Below the pieces are notes generated by a model that ran no database searches, had not been told where the DNA came from, and saw only the letters and a program-made list of their open reading frames with translations. The position numbers were made by a program, and so were the translations under genes. Below, piece after piece: positions 21,400 through 33,600 of a DNA stretch of 64,000 nucleotides (its first letter is position 1; every line of letters begins with the position of its first letter). Source of the stretch: Acheta domesticus (Eukaryota; Arthropoda; Insecta; Orthoptera; Gryllidae). Location of the stretch: assembly GCA_031308135.1 (NCBI GenBank), contig JAHLJT010008756.1, forward strand, positions 70,555,215 through 70,619,214, given 5' to 3'.

Positions 21400-21960
21400 C
21401 CAGCTGCCGTGGTGTAGTGGGGAGGCCGTTTACCTTCCACCTCGCGGTACACGAGTTGAAATCACGCTTAATCCAAGTGGAATTTGATTAGGGGATCTAT
21501 GGATGTCACTGCAGGACTTCTGCCCATAAGTTATTAGGGTTCAAGTCCCGATGGTGGTAGGATTTTTGGCACTAGCTGGATAGATAGGTCGAATGGCCAA
21601 TGCCGGAGCAGTACCCCAATAAACGGGCCAAGGAGTGCTCGCTTTACACTCTCCTTCCTTGTTCTACCCTCACTCCGTTCTTAAACAAACACACATACAC
21701 TTTCAAGCACTACTCCCCCACACGTGTCGCAAGAGTAGTCGGGAGTTTTAGAGCTTGTCCCGGCTGGTGCGGTGCTCCGCTTCTTGGGAAAAACTCGCAA
21801 GCCGACTTATAGGTCAGCGCGCTCACCATTCTGTGGAGTAACTTCATCACTACTTCCGCGGTAAAAACGAGCTCTTAATGGACGTAAATAATCAGTACCA
21901 TAAACCTTAGCGTTAGATGCCTCACGAATCACTAATCAATCAATCAACCAAATAGTATTT
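21400..21960 (+). mobile_element. tRNA-derived SINE, family 1, copy 1
   Basis: It begins with a tRNA-like block: TGGTGTAGTGG resembles box A, and GAGTTGAAATC and, further on, GGGTTCAAGTCCC resemble box B. The family body follows (GCCGGAGCAGTACCCCAATA, CTCCTTCC..., ACACACATACACTTTCAAGC, GAGCTTGTCCCGGCTGG, GCAAGCCGACTTATAGG). The 3' end is AATCAATCAATCAA. Two B-box-like strings suggest either a composite head or two joined elements. Non-coding. Confidence 0.8.
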
Positions 21961-22399
21961 GTGGTGGACCAAATGGTTTCTCCTGTTTCCCCTTCCTCTC
22001 ATTCCATCATTCTACAGCAAATATTTCATACTTTGTCGTAGTTAGTATCACTCTCCAACAAAACTATTCATCTTTGAGACCGGAAAGGCTGAGAATTACA
22101 ATGAAGAAAAGCCCTGCGTCTCTCCATACTTCGTTAACCGCTTGTTTAAGGTTCATTCGAAATGCAATAGGAAGCCCAGAGGGTATGGAGCAGCGACGGG
22201 TTCAGAAAGTATTTAAGGAAAACCATTTTGTGTTTGGAACCCCCACTCCATAAATATTTTGGAAAAAATATATTTTTAATATTTAACTTGAAATTAAAAA
22301 ATATTTCATACTGATTGTACATCTTTAGATGTGATGTAATCAACACAATGTAAGTGTTTTAAATAAATTGTGAATAATTTACGAAAAATTACGAAATAC
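21961..22399. other. Spacer
   Basis: A+T-rich sequence with no recognised feature. Confidence 0.5.
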
Positions 22400-23071
22400 G
22401 AAAACTTTCCCGCTTTGCGGGAGGTAGAGGAGGGTAGAGAAAGTAGGGGGAAAAGAGAAAGGTGAGTGAGGGGAGATAAATTGGTAGGAAACCTACAGTT
22501 TTATAAGCGGTCTGCTGGGCAATACATAGGAAAGCAGAGGGGGTTAAAAAAGAAGTGGAATAGGCAATAAATAGGAACGGGGGTTCATAGAATGAGAAAT
22601 ATAGTTAGCAATAAAAATAGTAAAAGAACAAGCAATAGAGTGAAGAATAGAAAGAAAGATAGTCAGAAATAGTGATAAAGCGAACAAAAAAGCTGGTGAG
22701 GGGCCAATAGAGTGGAAGCTAAAATAGACAGGCAAGCCGGTGCGAGAGAGTTGGGTAGGTCGATGGGTTGATTGGTTGGTGTGGTTTGGGCGGAGCGGTC
22801 GCCAAAGGGGGCAGGCGGTATGACGGGAGAAAGAGCAAGTCAACGAGCCCCGTGTTGTGGCATACCCACGCCCTGCATCCACAGACCCCGCGAAGAGGCG
22901 GAGACCCCAAGGTTTCAGAGGGCGTTGGCGGCGGCGGGCCTGAGCAAACAGGCGAACAAAGGCAAGCATTAGAGCCGACTGGAAGGTCGCTGCAATTTCC
23001 GAGATAATGCGGTCCATGTTGGGGGATTCGGTTCGGGTGTTTAAGGCTTCGTTCTGTAGGTTGTCAACCAA
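22400..23071 (-). other. Strand-biased tract with an unrecognised 175-codon frame
   Basis: The plus strand is purine-rich over roughly 22400-22720. On the minus strand a frame opens at ATG 23071 and stays open for 175 codons to 22544. Its first 40 residues look protein-like (MVDNLQNEALNTRTESPNM, then DRIISEIAATFQSALMLAF); the rest is Pro/Ser/Phe/Leu-rich and follows composition. It could be the end of a retroelement ORF1 followed by a pyrimidine-rich UTR, but I recognise no family. No splice or promoter evidence. Confidence 0.25.
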
Positions 23072-23089
23072 AGTCTTTTGAGACTACGA

Positions 23090-24930
23090 TGGACGTGTAA
23101 TGTTGAAAATAGATTAAAATGTGATGTACAGGAGTAGGGGAAATTAATATTAAATTTCATTTAGTGTCTGTTATAGACCATACCAGAGCTACGTTTAATG
23201 CGGAAGTTTTAAATAATTCTGGAGGATAGAGACTTGGGAACTAATTACTAATTTATTTAGTTGATAGTAAACAGCAGTATTTTTAAAGTACTTTTTCCAA
23301 TTTATGTCTAATGCGTGATAAATCAAATTATTAAAAGACTAGAATTTTGTTTCAGTGTTGCTTTTATTTAATTCGAACTGAACAAGATATCGTGAGGCTT
23401 CACAGCTGACAGTATATTCTGATATTCCCCTTTCAATTTAGAAATTATGTACTGAATTAAGTAAAATAGTTTTATCTTTTCAGAATAACAACATTGTATG
23501 GAAACGTTATCTTAGAGAAATTTGGAATTTATTTTCTTTTAAAAGTAACAAAAAGGATGATTATTTGATGTGATACGTCGATATCAAACAGGTACATCCC
23601 GCACCTCTGTTCTATTTATGAGTATTGCCAACTCAGTTATTCCTTAATATCCTTTGCAGTGGTGGTTGTGTAGCTTGATGCCTCTCGTGAAATTGGAAAT
23701 GATCTTAAATACAGGAATTGCAGGTTCTTAATGCTACAATGCAACAATTCTTTGAACTGAATCAACCCTAGAAATCAATATCCCCAATATTAGTATTCAT
23801 TCATCATATACGGGCGTAACAGAGAGGAAATGTTTCGAAACATTGAATTTTTATTGAATGTTCCTTCATTTCCTTCAAATAATAAAGTACAAAAGCACGT
23901 TTTTCAGACTGTATTTTAATTGCAGGACAGATCACACCAATCTCGTTTTTTCGTAGACTCATGTCAGTAGTCTTACCTATCTTCGTACTTCTCTTTCCCT
24001 TCGCGGCAATATATTTCAAAGTAGTACAGTAGAGAAAAATTATTTGAAAGATTGAAGATTTTTGTTAATAATACAGACCTAAAAACGAAATTTTTTGTTG
24101 TGATTCTTCTCATAAACTACGAAAACTAATTTTAATTAAAACAATATTCTACGAAAGAACTACAACTATTTAACATCCTCCAGAATGTCGTGATATCTCA
24201 TTCTTCCTAATCCAACCTATCTTGATTTTCAGAGACTCACTTAGATTGATCGTGCTTAGAATTCCTTTAATTGTCAATTTGACTATGAGTTTGACTAGTA
24301 TCGTAATTGTATCATCATTTATATTAATTTTATAAAAATTAATGCTACTTTGGGAAAGAGCTTACATAATTTTTAGCTTGTCATTTAAACATAGTGATAT
24401 TAAATTTCTTACTTCCTCTTTTCTATTATGAGCTCAAAAAACGTTTTTGTTTATTGTTGTTATTGTTATAAAAAATTTTAAAAATATCATTGAACACTGT
24501 TTTTAAAATCACTTTACTTCTTCTTAGAATCAATTTATTCGAATGTGTTAAAAATATTGGCATTTGAAAAAAGATTGATACGTAAAAGAACTGATTGGAA
24601 CCAGGGAACGAAATCGATGATGTAAACTTCATAAACACAAACACAAAGTATAATTTTCGAAAACATAAGGCCATTGGTTACGACTTATTCCGCAAACATT
24701 CAGAATTCCCGACTTAACGCGATGTCAAAGAAGCGGAGATGATGGCTAAGAGATGACTGCAGTGAAATGTGAATTCATGGTTTTATATTTATACTATAGA
24801 ACCTACATAGTGAACATAGGTTATATACTAATTATATTATCCTATATGTTATTATAAATAAAGTAGATGCTCCAACAGCACATACTTTCTGGCAGTACAC
24901 TATTTATAACTTTTGCAGTTTTCGCAAATT
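23090..24930. other. A+T-rich gene-free stretch
   Basis: Nothing recognised; the short frames present have no family features. Confidence 0.5.
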
Positions 24931-24939
24931 GAGAGTTCA

Positions 24940-25860
24940 ACAAAAATGAGACTAACCGGATTTCTTTAAGTGTTTTTTGTTCCTTTAGTACAAAAAATAC
25001 AGAAAAAATTTAGAACTTTTTGTGAAAAAAAAGTCATTTGCTTTAACTTGAAGAAGAAAAGACGCGAAAACTACTTACATTTTCCCAAAACTGTACATGC
25101 CCTTATTTCAAGATCTGCTTTTAAACAACATATTTCATTGCAAAAAATAATTTCTGTCTTCAATATTGTAGTTATAGGAAGAGGTCAAACAATTTATGTT
25201 ATCAATTTACGAAAAACCACGGATTCAAAGAAAATGAAACCTTCGCCATTCTTTTAAGCGTTTTACACAATCCGAGGACCAAAATCAAATTTGAAAATGG
25301 AGCCATTTTTGGAAAAAGTTTGCAAATGTTGCGGCGTTATATAAAGAAATCCTCAAAATAAAATATTCGTTGCAAACTCACAGGACCTCGAGTTCCTTCA
25401 TATCGATCAGGAAATATCAACTGTGGAGAAAATGCCTGAACGGTTTAGGCACTAGCAATGTTCACAGACAGATAGACATTTTGCCGTCGATCAACATTTA
25501 GACATTAAGGAACAACAAAACATGGATTCTGACTGCAAAATGCGTTAGAGAAAGTAATTTGGTACTTGCAGGGACAAGATTTATCCACTTTTTCGTAACC
25601 AGAGTCCGACAATAAGGGGTTTTGTGTCGTAAAATTGCGGATTTCCACCGCACGGTTTCAATACGTTCTCTTTACGTGCTACTTGCGTGGCAAGGCGAAA
25701 AAGTAAGAAGGTGATGACCGAGTGTAAGAAGCAAGTGATGGAGCAAAAAATTGTCATCATATCGACAACGTCCCGGTAGATATCCTGCTGAAAAACATTC
25801 ATTTTCTTTTGATCGACTGGTTGAAATTTTCTCGGTAAAATATGTAGTATGTAAATAAAA
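24940..25860 (+). repeat. A-rich dispersed repeat, copy A
   Basis: About 0.9 kb matching, with many differences, the repeat at 47880-48870 and the shorter one at 30885-31260. Shared blocks include AATATTGTAGTTATAGGAAG (A) against AATATTGTAGTTGTAGGAAG (copy D), GGAGCCATTTTTGGAAAAAG, ACTAGCAATGTTCACAGACAG against GCTAGCGTCGTTCAGACACAG, and ACAAGATTTATCCACTTTT against ACAAGAATTATCCACTT. No intact frame. Superfamily unknown. Confidence 0.7.
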
Positions 25861-28670
25861 TAGTAATACTGATTCAGACAATTGCTCTTAAATGTCAGAA
25901 TGCTCAGTCATTCAATTTAGTTATATTCTTTCCATCTTATATTACTAATACTTCTTATTTTGATTTCTCACACGCGCATAAATGCCACATGCTTATATTT
26001 CAATTCTTTAATATTTCATGTGGAATTGTAATTAGCGGCTAACAATAGTACTTTTTTCACAATAGTTCAAGGCACGAGTCAAGCAAATAATTACTGTGAC
26101 CTCATCGCATTTCCCAGAAGAGAATAGTTACTTTCTCAAACTCTCATTTGTTTGACTGTGCAGCGTTTCATTTTACACACAATTCGCTTTGCTGACAGTT
26201 TCCATGCTAATGCATTCTACTACTCTGCCCAGGTGAAAGTCCAGGGCGACGACACACAGCACTTAATGTCAAGAAGACCATTCTCTTGAGTTACAAACTC
26301 TCAGTCTTATACCTTTCTTGCGTGTTTTACAAGTAACGCATGCTAATATTCCATTAAACGTTATTAGATAAAGTTGTCATCAGACTGCTGCCTGAGCAAC
26401 ATATATTCCATTAGGCAAATTACGAAGTAAAAGGGAATTGTTTTCCATTAAGTGGAGACGTTATCACTTTTGATAAGTTGAAGACACTTGCTCAGTCACA
26501 TTATCAATACTGTCTCTCGGATTAGATTGCACTTTTTTTCCGAAATGGGACGTTCACAATATTGCGATGAAACAACCAAACAAAACTCCTTTCAAGAGAA
26601 CATCCATAATGATGATAATGATAATGGTGATGAGGATGTTGATCGTAGTAAAAAACTGTAAAGTAACTTTATTTTAAAATAAAAATTAAATTTGGAAGTT
26701 TTGAATTTGTTATATTTGATTTCACTTGTATCAAATATGTCACTTTCCAAATTCAAAAACGGTAGTACAATAGCTCTTACGTCTAAAGTAATATATATTT
26801 GGGTCGTTGAATGAACATGAAATGGCGAGAGCGCAGAATGAGAAGATCTCTTTAAACCATCTACAATATGTAAATGTATTTGAATTATTTGTCAAAAATC
26901 AGTAAAAACTGCATGTGACGTATGAGGAAGAAGATCATCTGTGCACGTTTTCTTAAGTTCCAGAATCCCTTGTAGGCAGTTTAATTATAAATAGTTGAAA
27001 GATGAATACAAAATTTAAAAAATAAAAGAAACAAAATAATAATAAAACCTAAAATTTAAAAAAGCGCGAGATAAGCAACATTTAAAAATTTACACATTTT
27101 TGTACCCGAGTTACAGAAAACTTATTTGCATCGGTAAACGAACTGTAAATTTGGTTTTACTACATTGCAAAATTGTAACTTACCTCAGCTCTGCTCCTCC
27201 TACTACAAGCAAAAGAGAACTCAACAAATCGTGCATATAGTAAAGATGCATTTATGTTCAGAAGCAAAAGTAAGCTGAAGTACATTACTTGTTACAGGCA
27301 TGTTAAGTCTTTTTTAAAATTGTACAATACAAATGTAAACTAATGCATTATATATTATTATTTTGTTAAATGTTTTCCCTTTTGATGATCAGTGTAGTCG
27401 AACGTATATCCGTATACACGTATATACGTTATCGTATATCGTTATCGTTCGTAAAGTACATACGAATGATTTGAAAAAAATATTTTACTTTGAACTTAAA
27501 TTTGCGTACAGATTTTAATTGTTTAATGTCGTCAGGCAATGCGTTGTAAAATAACGTACATGTATTGTAGGTGCATTTCTTGTAGTAAGCTGTTGATTTT
27601 GACACACTGTATTAAGGTGAAAATATGAGAATATGTGTATTACATAATCGGAATGAATGAAGAGTAAACAGAAGATATACAGGAAGGAAGCATGGCCGGG
27701 TAGAGTGGTAGAGGCAAGTGTTACCATATTTGACATTCGCGGTTTTTTCGTTTAGGTATCTAACCTCTAATGGACGATTATAAGTCCTCTTTGGGACAAA
27801 TTCAGTCTAAGCTCGTGCATTATTGAGTTAGGCGCGCAAAACTGCAGGGTTAAAAGCAGAAAATTGTCGAAATGGTCATTTAAACCATCTGAAAAAAGTG
27901 GTCCATAATATCGCTAGAGCGTAGCACTTACCGAGCGAGTCGACTGTGGACGCTATGAATTCTAAGAAAGGGTAGGCGCTACGAATTGTAGAATAACGCC
28001 AGAGTTTGTCAGAGGCTTTGATAATACGTAAACTACTGGTTGGAAGTGATCGCAGAGAGGACGTTTGCCAAGTGATAAGAATTGATATTCGTCTTACAAA
28101 ATTAGTGCATTATTGACAATCTTGACCGGCGACATAATGTATACTCTTCGTATGCTGGCACCGCGCGGTAAACAGGGATCATGTCTGAGAAACGAGATCA
28201 ACTGAAATTTTAATAACGCTGAAATTTAATAAGCGACATGAAAATAATGAGATACAAGCTACATGAAACGTTAACAATTTACACGAAAATAAACTCCCAA
28301 GCAGGTGACATTAACTTCAAAGCAGTTGTTCTTATTTTATCTAGTATTTATAAGAAGATTCTTGAACTTGTATGTGCTCACAAATTAGTTGTTATATTCC
28401 ATGAAACAGAATCGTTTGTTGCTGTATTGATTCAACATGCCGCAGCAAACAGATCGCAGCCTTAACAGTAGGTCTAGATTAAGATGTAATGATGTGAGAG
28501 AGATTAGAGAAAATGGGAGATAAATGATAGTAGAAGCTGGAAGAAATTGTGATATTAATACAATAAAAGTTTTTTTTAAGAAAGTTTAAAATTTAAAGCT
28601 TGATGGAGATCTTCAGGACATTAATATTGATTTGTAACATGAACAATACCGTGCAGTTCCAACTCTCGTG
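25861..28670. other. Gene-free stretch with a few motif clusters
   Basis: No coding family recognised. 26180-26480 has several homeodomain- and POU-like strings (ATGCTAAT twice, CCATTAAAC, CCATTAAGTGG, CCATTAGG) and GATA-like strings. 27405-27450 is a CGTATA-rich palindromic patch. These are weak hints only. Confidence 0.4.
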
Positions 28671-28674
28671 GCAA

Positions 28675-29050
28675 CTGGATATAAAATGGCGGCTTGGTGG
28701 TATAATAGCGTACTGTTATACCCTTGTTCCGGTTTTCAAGAACTATCAAAGTAATGGATTTTAAGAGCGAAAAATACATTGTACGCTTTCGTTCTGAAGA
28801 GGGAAAGGGGAAGTAAATCCGGCTGTCGCATGTTGCAGATAGAATGCATATAGAACATCCGCAAGCCCCCCCCCAAAATAGACTCTGAGCTAAATTCTAA
28901 TCACCTGTTTAGTCGCCTTATTGCTACCTTCCTTCGCTGGCGAAAAGAGCGTAACGAAATTTGCCGTGGTAGCCGGAAGATTGAGCTTGGTGGTCTGAAC
29001 GTCGTGACGTAAAATAAGGCTGAATTAAATTGAACTGAAATGAATTGAAA
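28675..29050 (+). mobile_element. tRNA-derived SINE, family 2, copy 1
   Basis: A tRNA-like head (GGCGGCTTGGTGGTATAATA as box A region, CCGGTTTTCAAGAAC in the box B place) is followed by ATCAAAGTAATGGATTTTAA, GAAAAGAGCGTAACGAAATT and a tail TAAAATAAGG...ATTGAA. The copy at 49235-49600 shares these blocks in the same order, which defines the family. Non-coding. Confidence 0.75.
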
Positions 29051-29090
29051 AGGGGCGGTGGCGCAAAGGAATGCGCTACTCACCGTATCT

Positions 29091-29439
29091 TTTGTTTTCA
29101 ATTTATTTACACAGATGGTTAACACATAGCTCAGTTTAAATCAACTATACATATGTTTGATGGCTTAATATCTAACTTAAAACTAAAACTTAAAACTAAT
29201 ACAATGGGTGAGGTTACCCATCGGGCTCCTCTAGTCGGGATCTAATTCGGAGAAGTTCCTGAGGAAAATGTGGAAGGGAAACTTATTTTGTATTCTGGTT
29301 CTTTGTGATGGGTTTTTGCCGAGTCTGTGAACTGATAATGAAGGGATTTGGGATATGTTCGAGAAGAAGTTGGTAGCAAGGTAGGTGATATGATGGTCTA
29401 TAGTCTCTAGGTTGAATTCTTTATGTAACTGTTTATTGG
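29091..29439 (-). mobile_element. 5'-truncated LINE insertion (ORF2 C-terminus plus 3' UTR)
   Basis: A 349-bp insertion flanked by a 13-bp duplication: ACTCACCGTATCT at 29078-29090 and ACTCACCGTACCT at 29440-29452. On the minus strand it opens inside an ORF2: NKQLHKEF, HHITYLATNFFSNI, RIQNKFPFHIFLRNFSELD, then a stop. The pattern matches the C-terminal end of the intact Jockey ORF2 (NQQIHHEL, ISKLSEDFFSTL). A 3' UTR and a weak A-rich end follow. Severe 5' truncation is the usual outcome of LINE insertion. Confidence 0.85.
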
Positions 29440-29452
29440 ACTCACCGTACCT

Positions 29453-29770
29453 AGCGCCTCCACGCGTGGGTTTCCAAAGCGCTTGGCGCAGCGGGGCCTT
29501 CCGTGGAAGCGAGGAAAGTGGACGCCAGTGGGACAGGAGAGGCGGAGGGAGGCCGCGTCAACAATGGCGGGCTGGGCGTCGGAATTCGCTAATTCCCCAT
29601 CGTTTACATACGCTTTCACGGGAGCCTCCACGCCCCTTCTGGCGGCCGGGCGGGCGACGCGAATGCCAGCGCACCGCTTACGCGCGCGGCGGTTGGCGGG
29701 AGAAAAGCGCTTTCTTATGAATGGAGTAGTCAAGGATATGATCGTGAAAGACATACTCGATCTTCTAGCG
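29453..29770. other. CpG-rich segment 4
   Basis: Moderately dense CpG (GGCGGCCGGGCGGGCGACGCG, TTACGCGCGCGGCGG). The open frames on both strands (29412-29773) are attributed to composition. Its left edge was split by the LINE insertion. Confidence 0.45.
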
Positions 29771-30884
29771 TAAGCCTGCTAGACGCGAGACCTTCTGGCT
29801 TCGCCTCCATGCCTCATCTTTTTCTTGGAGATGGGGAAGGTTTTTGTCATTGGCTTCCAATGTATGAATGTTAGTAAGGCGTATCTTAAGTAGTAATGAT
29901 GAAAGATTATTCATTTTGAATTTCATGAAGCTTGAGATGTAGTTTGAAAAGCCAATCATATCACATCAAAATGGTGAAATCACCCGTGCTTTACCCAGGG
30001 CTTAAAGCCGTAGCCTTCGGCGCCCCGCACAAAAACGCCCGTCAAAGCACCTGCGCCAAGCCGACAGGCTGAATGGACTTCTTAATTCATCTGACAATGA
30101 TACTGATGATATCACTTGTTTTCCATCTAAACACGAAATATATATTTTCTCATCCAATAAGACGCACACTCTCTTACTGTTTTAGTGTATCTGAACTAAT
30201 TAATTAATGAACTTTGAAACTATGACATCCAGAGTTTATAAAAAATATACATCTGGGCCTTGCGTCATCACAAAATAACACATTGCAAGTTTTATTACGA
30301 AATTTTTGTGGTATTTTATTTCAATACCAAAAAACTTCGTTTTATGCTAAAGCTATCTACGTTCTGAAGTATAGAAAACACCTCAATAAATATATGAAAA
30401 AGAGGAAAATAAATCTTCATGTAAGGAGTGTTCATGATGATTCCGAAAACATGATTCAAGGAATTGACGATTACTCTTTCATTGTAAATCTTCAGTGTTG
30501 TTTATATTTTGGAAATTAGTTAGCCCTGGTTAGAAGTAACACGAAAAACTACATGGTTCAATTTATTTCACAGTAAAGACAATGTAATTCTAAGAAATTC
30601 TCTCATTGTTCATCTGCTATAAAACGTGTGCTATAAAATTGTAGTGACGGAGAAAGAAATATTTTTACAATATCACGAAAATGTTGGTTTTGTTAAATTC
30701 AAGTATAAACTTGACATGGAGAATACGAATTCAGAAGACCAAATGGATAGAGCCTCTTTTACTAATGATTGATATTAATTGTGTTTTATTTTTGAGATAC
30801 ATTGTCAGATTACTAAAGCACTGGATGATTAAATCGCGTACTTTCTCGCATTATTTTTTATAAATTTTCAAAAATTCAGAACGT
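29771..30884. other. Gene-free stretch
   Basis: Nothing recognised. A short GC-rich patch lies at 29985-30070. The 22-bp string starting GAGATACATTGTCAGATTAC near 30795 recurs near 32443. Confidence 0.45.
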
Positions 30885-31260
30885 TAAACAAAAATGAGAC
30901 CTGCGCCAATCTTGTAAGCGTCCCTTGTTTTATTCGCGAAAAAAATTAAAGGAAAACTTTGGAACCAATTTTTAAAAAACGTTTTTAATGTAAATTGCAA
31001 TAATTTCAAGTAAAAAATACGAAAAAAATAATCGCTTTTTGAAAAAAATTGTACATGACATTTCCCAAAGATACAATAAGGATTGTATCTTCCAGCATTC
31101 ACCACAACCTCTCTCGTTTCATTACTTCTGGAGAACAGTGTAGAATGGCTTGAAACAATATTTTTGGGGTTTTCAATTTTCAATGCACGTGCAGTTCTGT
31201 CTTTTTTGTATGAATAAATCACTATAGTTGTGTTCGTAACAATAACGATAAATTAATAAT
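30885..31260 (+). repeat. A-rich dispersed repeat, copy B (partial)
   Basis: It opens ACAAAAATGAGACCTGCGCC, paralleling ACAAAAATGAGACTAACCGG just left of copy A. It continues AAAGGAAAACTTTGGAACCA, matching AAAGGAAAAATTTGGAGCCA at copy D. Non-coding and truncated. Confidence 0.55.
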
Positions 31261-32889
31261 AATAATAAGATAAAAAATATAAGAAAAAATAATAATAAAA
31301 ATCCATCATACTCATAGATGTATGATTACGAACACTAACTTTTGGGTAGAAGTACGCGTATAACAAGACAAAGTATGTGAATCTCTCAGAGATTAAACAA
31401 AAACGACTATGGGATGATAGAAAAGTCAGAATATTTCCTATCCTAATATCAAATACTGGAGAGATACTGCATTTCCTGCATTAAAGTCTCAAGTAAATAT
31501 TCTTGAAAACCTGAACCTGATGAAAAATGGTACAAAAGTCTTCTATTATCCTAATGACTCGTGAGAAATTTGAGGAATGACATAAATAATCATAATTAGA
31601 TTTAAATATGCATCCACAAATTATATTGTGATTACATTAATATTTGCAAGTTACGCAGCTCCACGGACTGACTGGAATGACGAAAACAAAAGAGGATTTA
31701 GATTTAAAAATATGGCGATCACACTCTAGTACTAGGTCAAAATCACCTTCTGGACATGCTTTACGTGGTACATTTCATAATTTTTTATTGTTACTCTGTT
31801 GTACACTGTTTATGTTAAATAAATTTATTTTGTTTTAAAAATTTCCCTAGCCTTGTGTAATGAAACATCTGTCATTTTCAGGAATTTGTGAATTTCCAAT
31901 ACCGCGCCAACTCATTAAATTAAGATGCGGTGTTCAGACTAAGACAAAATTGGTATTTCCCTCCGTGTGTCTTAAGGCCGACGAGGGGATTCCCAGCAGT
32001 CTGCGATGAAAGCATAAGGCGCTTTCTATGTTATCGTTGCGGTACTAAAACGTACGGAGAATGACCGAGTGCTCGCAATGTTGTAGCGTAAGGATGCGCC
32101 GTCAGGGATGGCTCATACATGACAATATTAAGCATTCTTAAGAGTGACGTCACAAATTGGTGCGGTGCCTGGCATGCGAGTAGCCACCGTCAGAGCGATG
32201 TCATGGGCTGATATTAACTAAGTGGAATGGATGATTTTGATGTGTTGACATTAATTAACTTTCTCTAGCGTCTAGTTGCAGCAGGCTGCAACTAGATTGT
32301 GATGCAATATCTCGAATCTTAAATGCATTATGTGGAAAATGACAACAAAATATCAACAAATATTATAATATACTTTACGAATATCAAGGGGTTGTATGGT
32401 AGTTGCGGTACTAAAACGCCAATTGGTGTTGATATACCGTATTGAGATACATTGTCAGATTACAAAAAGCTTTCACGTGCACCTTGCAACTCAAGCACGA
32501 GCCCCACTGGTGAGAAAAGACGGAACAACATAATAAAATATTTGCTTTATTCAGTCAAAATCGAGCTTGTTCCATTGTTTTTTATATTTTCCCGAGTTCT
32601 TGGGTGTCTAACGAAAACATAGGCCTCTGATATGCTTTGAGGCCACATAGTTTTCTTTCGATTTTTGTGAGCATTGGAAATGTATAATGTAGTTTTTTGT
32701 ATTTTTTAATTGCTGTGTATCTAACGACACCATAGGCAACCTCCTATACAGACAAAAGCTGTTTAGTATGCCTTCCACTTCAGTGTTCGTTTATCGGAAA
32801 TTAGTAATGTAGATACCGTGTATTACATAGCTGCAAATTTTCCGTATACCCAGTCATTGAGAAACATCGTTCTCGAGCAAGCGATCAGA
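31261..32889. other. Gene-free stretch with one perfect hairpin
   Basis: No gene recognised. CTAGTTGCAGC (32272-32282) and GCTGCAACTAG (32285-32295) form a perfect 11-bp stem with a 2-nt loop. GCGGTACTAAAACG occurs at both 32039 and 32405. Confidence 0.5.
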
Positions 32890-33600
32890 TCCCACTGACA
32901 AGCAATTACCCAACAGACGGACTTCTCCCACCGTCCCGCCTCCTCCCCCATTGAAGACAGCGTCGTCCGCCAAGCGGACAAGCGCCTGTTTCCGGGGCGG
33001 AGGTAGCAGCAGGGGGGGGCGAGGGCAGGGGCGGGGGCGGGGGCGGGGGCGGGGGCGGGGGCGGCGCCGTCGGATCACCAGCGGAGGCGGGTCGTCGCTC
33101 GCATCTCCGGCGCATCGCTTCTCCTCTTCTCGTCTCCTCCGCCTCCGCCCCCGCCCTCTTCTCACGCCACGGCTGACCCGGCCCACGCCCTCCCGCCGCG
33201 GCGCCGCCCCCGCCCCCGCCTCCGCCCCGCCGCCGCCCCCGCCGAGGCCTCCTCGAATCGCGTGCCGCCTCCGCGTTCAGTCCGCGCGAGAGCGCGCGGG
33301 GGCGTCTCGTATAAGAAGCGCTACATATTCATCGGAGGCGGGCGAGCGGGTAGGCAGGCGGGCGGGCGGGCGGGCGAGCGACCGACCGGCGCCTCTCCTC
33401 CATGTGTGGCCCGCTCTCCAATTTCCGTATGCAAATCTGTCCGTAATCGCTTTATCGGCGACGTGCAGGATGAATGCATCGACGGAGGTGGCGCTGGAGG
33501 GGAAGGGGGTCCAGTGGAGGGGCGGAGGCGAAGGAGGGGTGGAGTTTGGCGGGATTGTAGTGGTGGAGAGGCGGGTACGCTGAGGAGGTACCGGTGGGAG
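32890..33600. promoter_or_regulatory. CpG-rich island 5 with G-tract, TATA-like and octamer motifs
   Basis: The longest island. It contains GGGGGC hexamer repeats at 33027-33062 (GC-box and quadruplex-type sequence), a TATAAG string at 33310, a GGGCG run at 33355-33380 and a POU octamer ATGCAAAT at 33429-33436. The octamer sits in a non-repetitive, motif-like block (CCAATTTCCGT before it, CCGTAATCGCTTTATCGGCG after). Composition and motifs suggest a promoter or enhancer; no transcript is identified. Long frames on both strands are probably composition artefacts. Confidence 0.5.

Noticed and set aside
21400..21480. A functional tRNA gene
   Set aside because: Box A- and B-like strings are present but the cloverleaf cannot be completed and the sequence continues as a SINE body.
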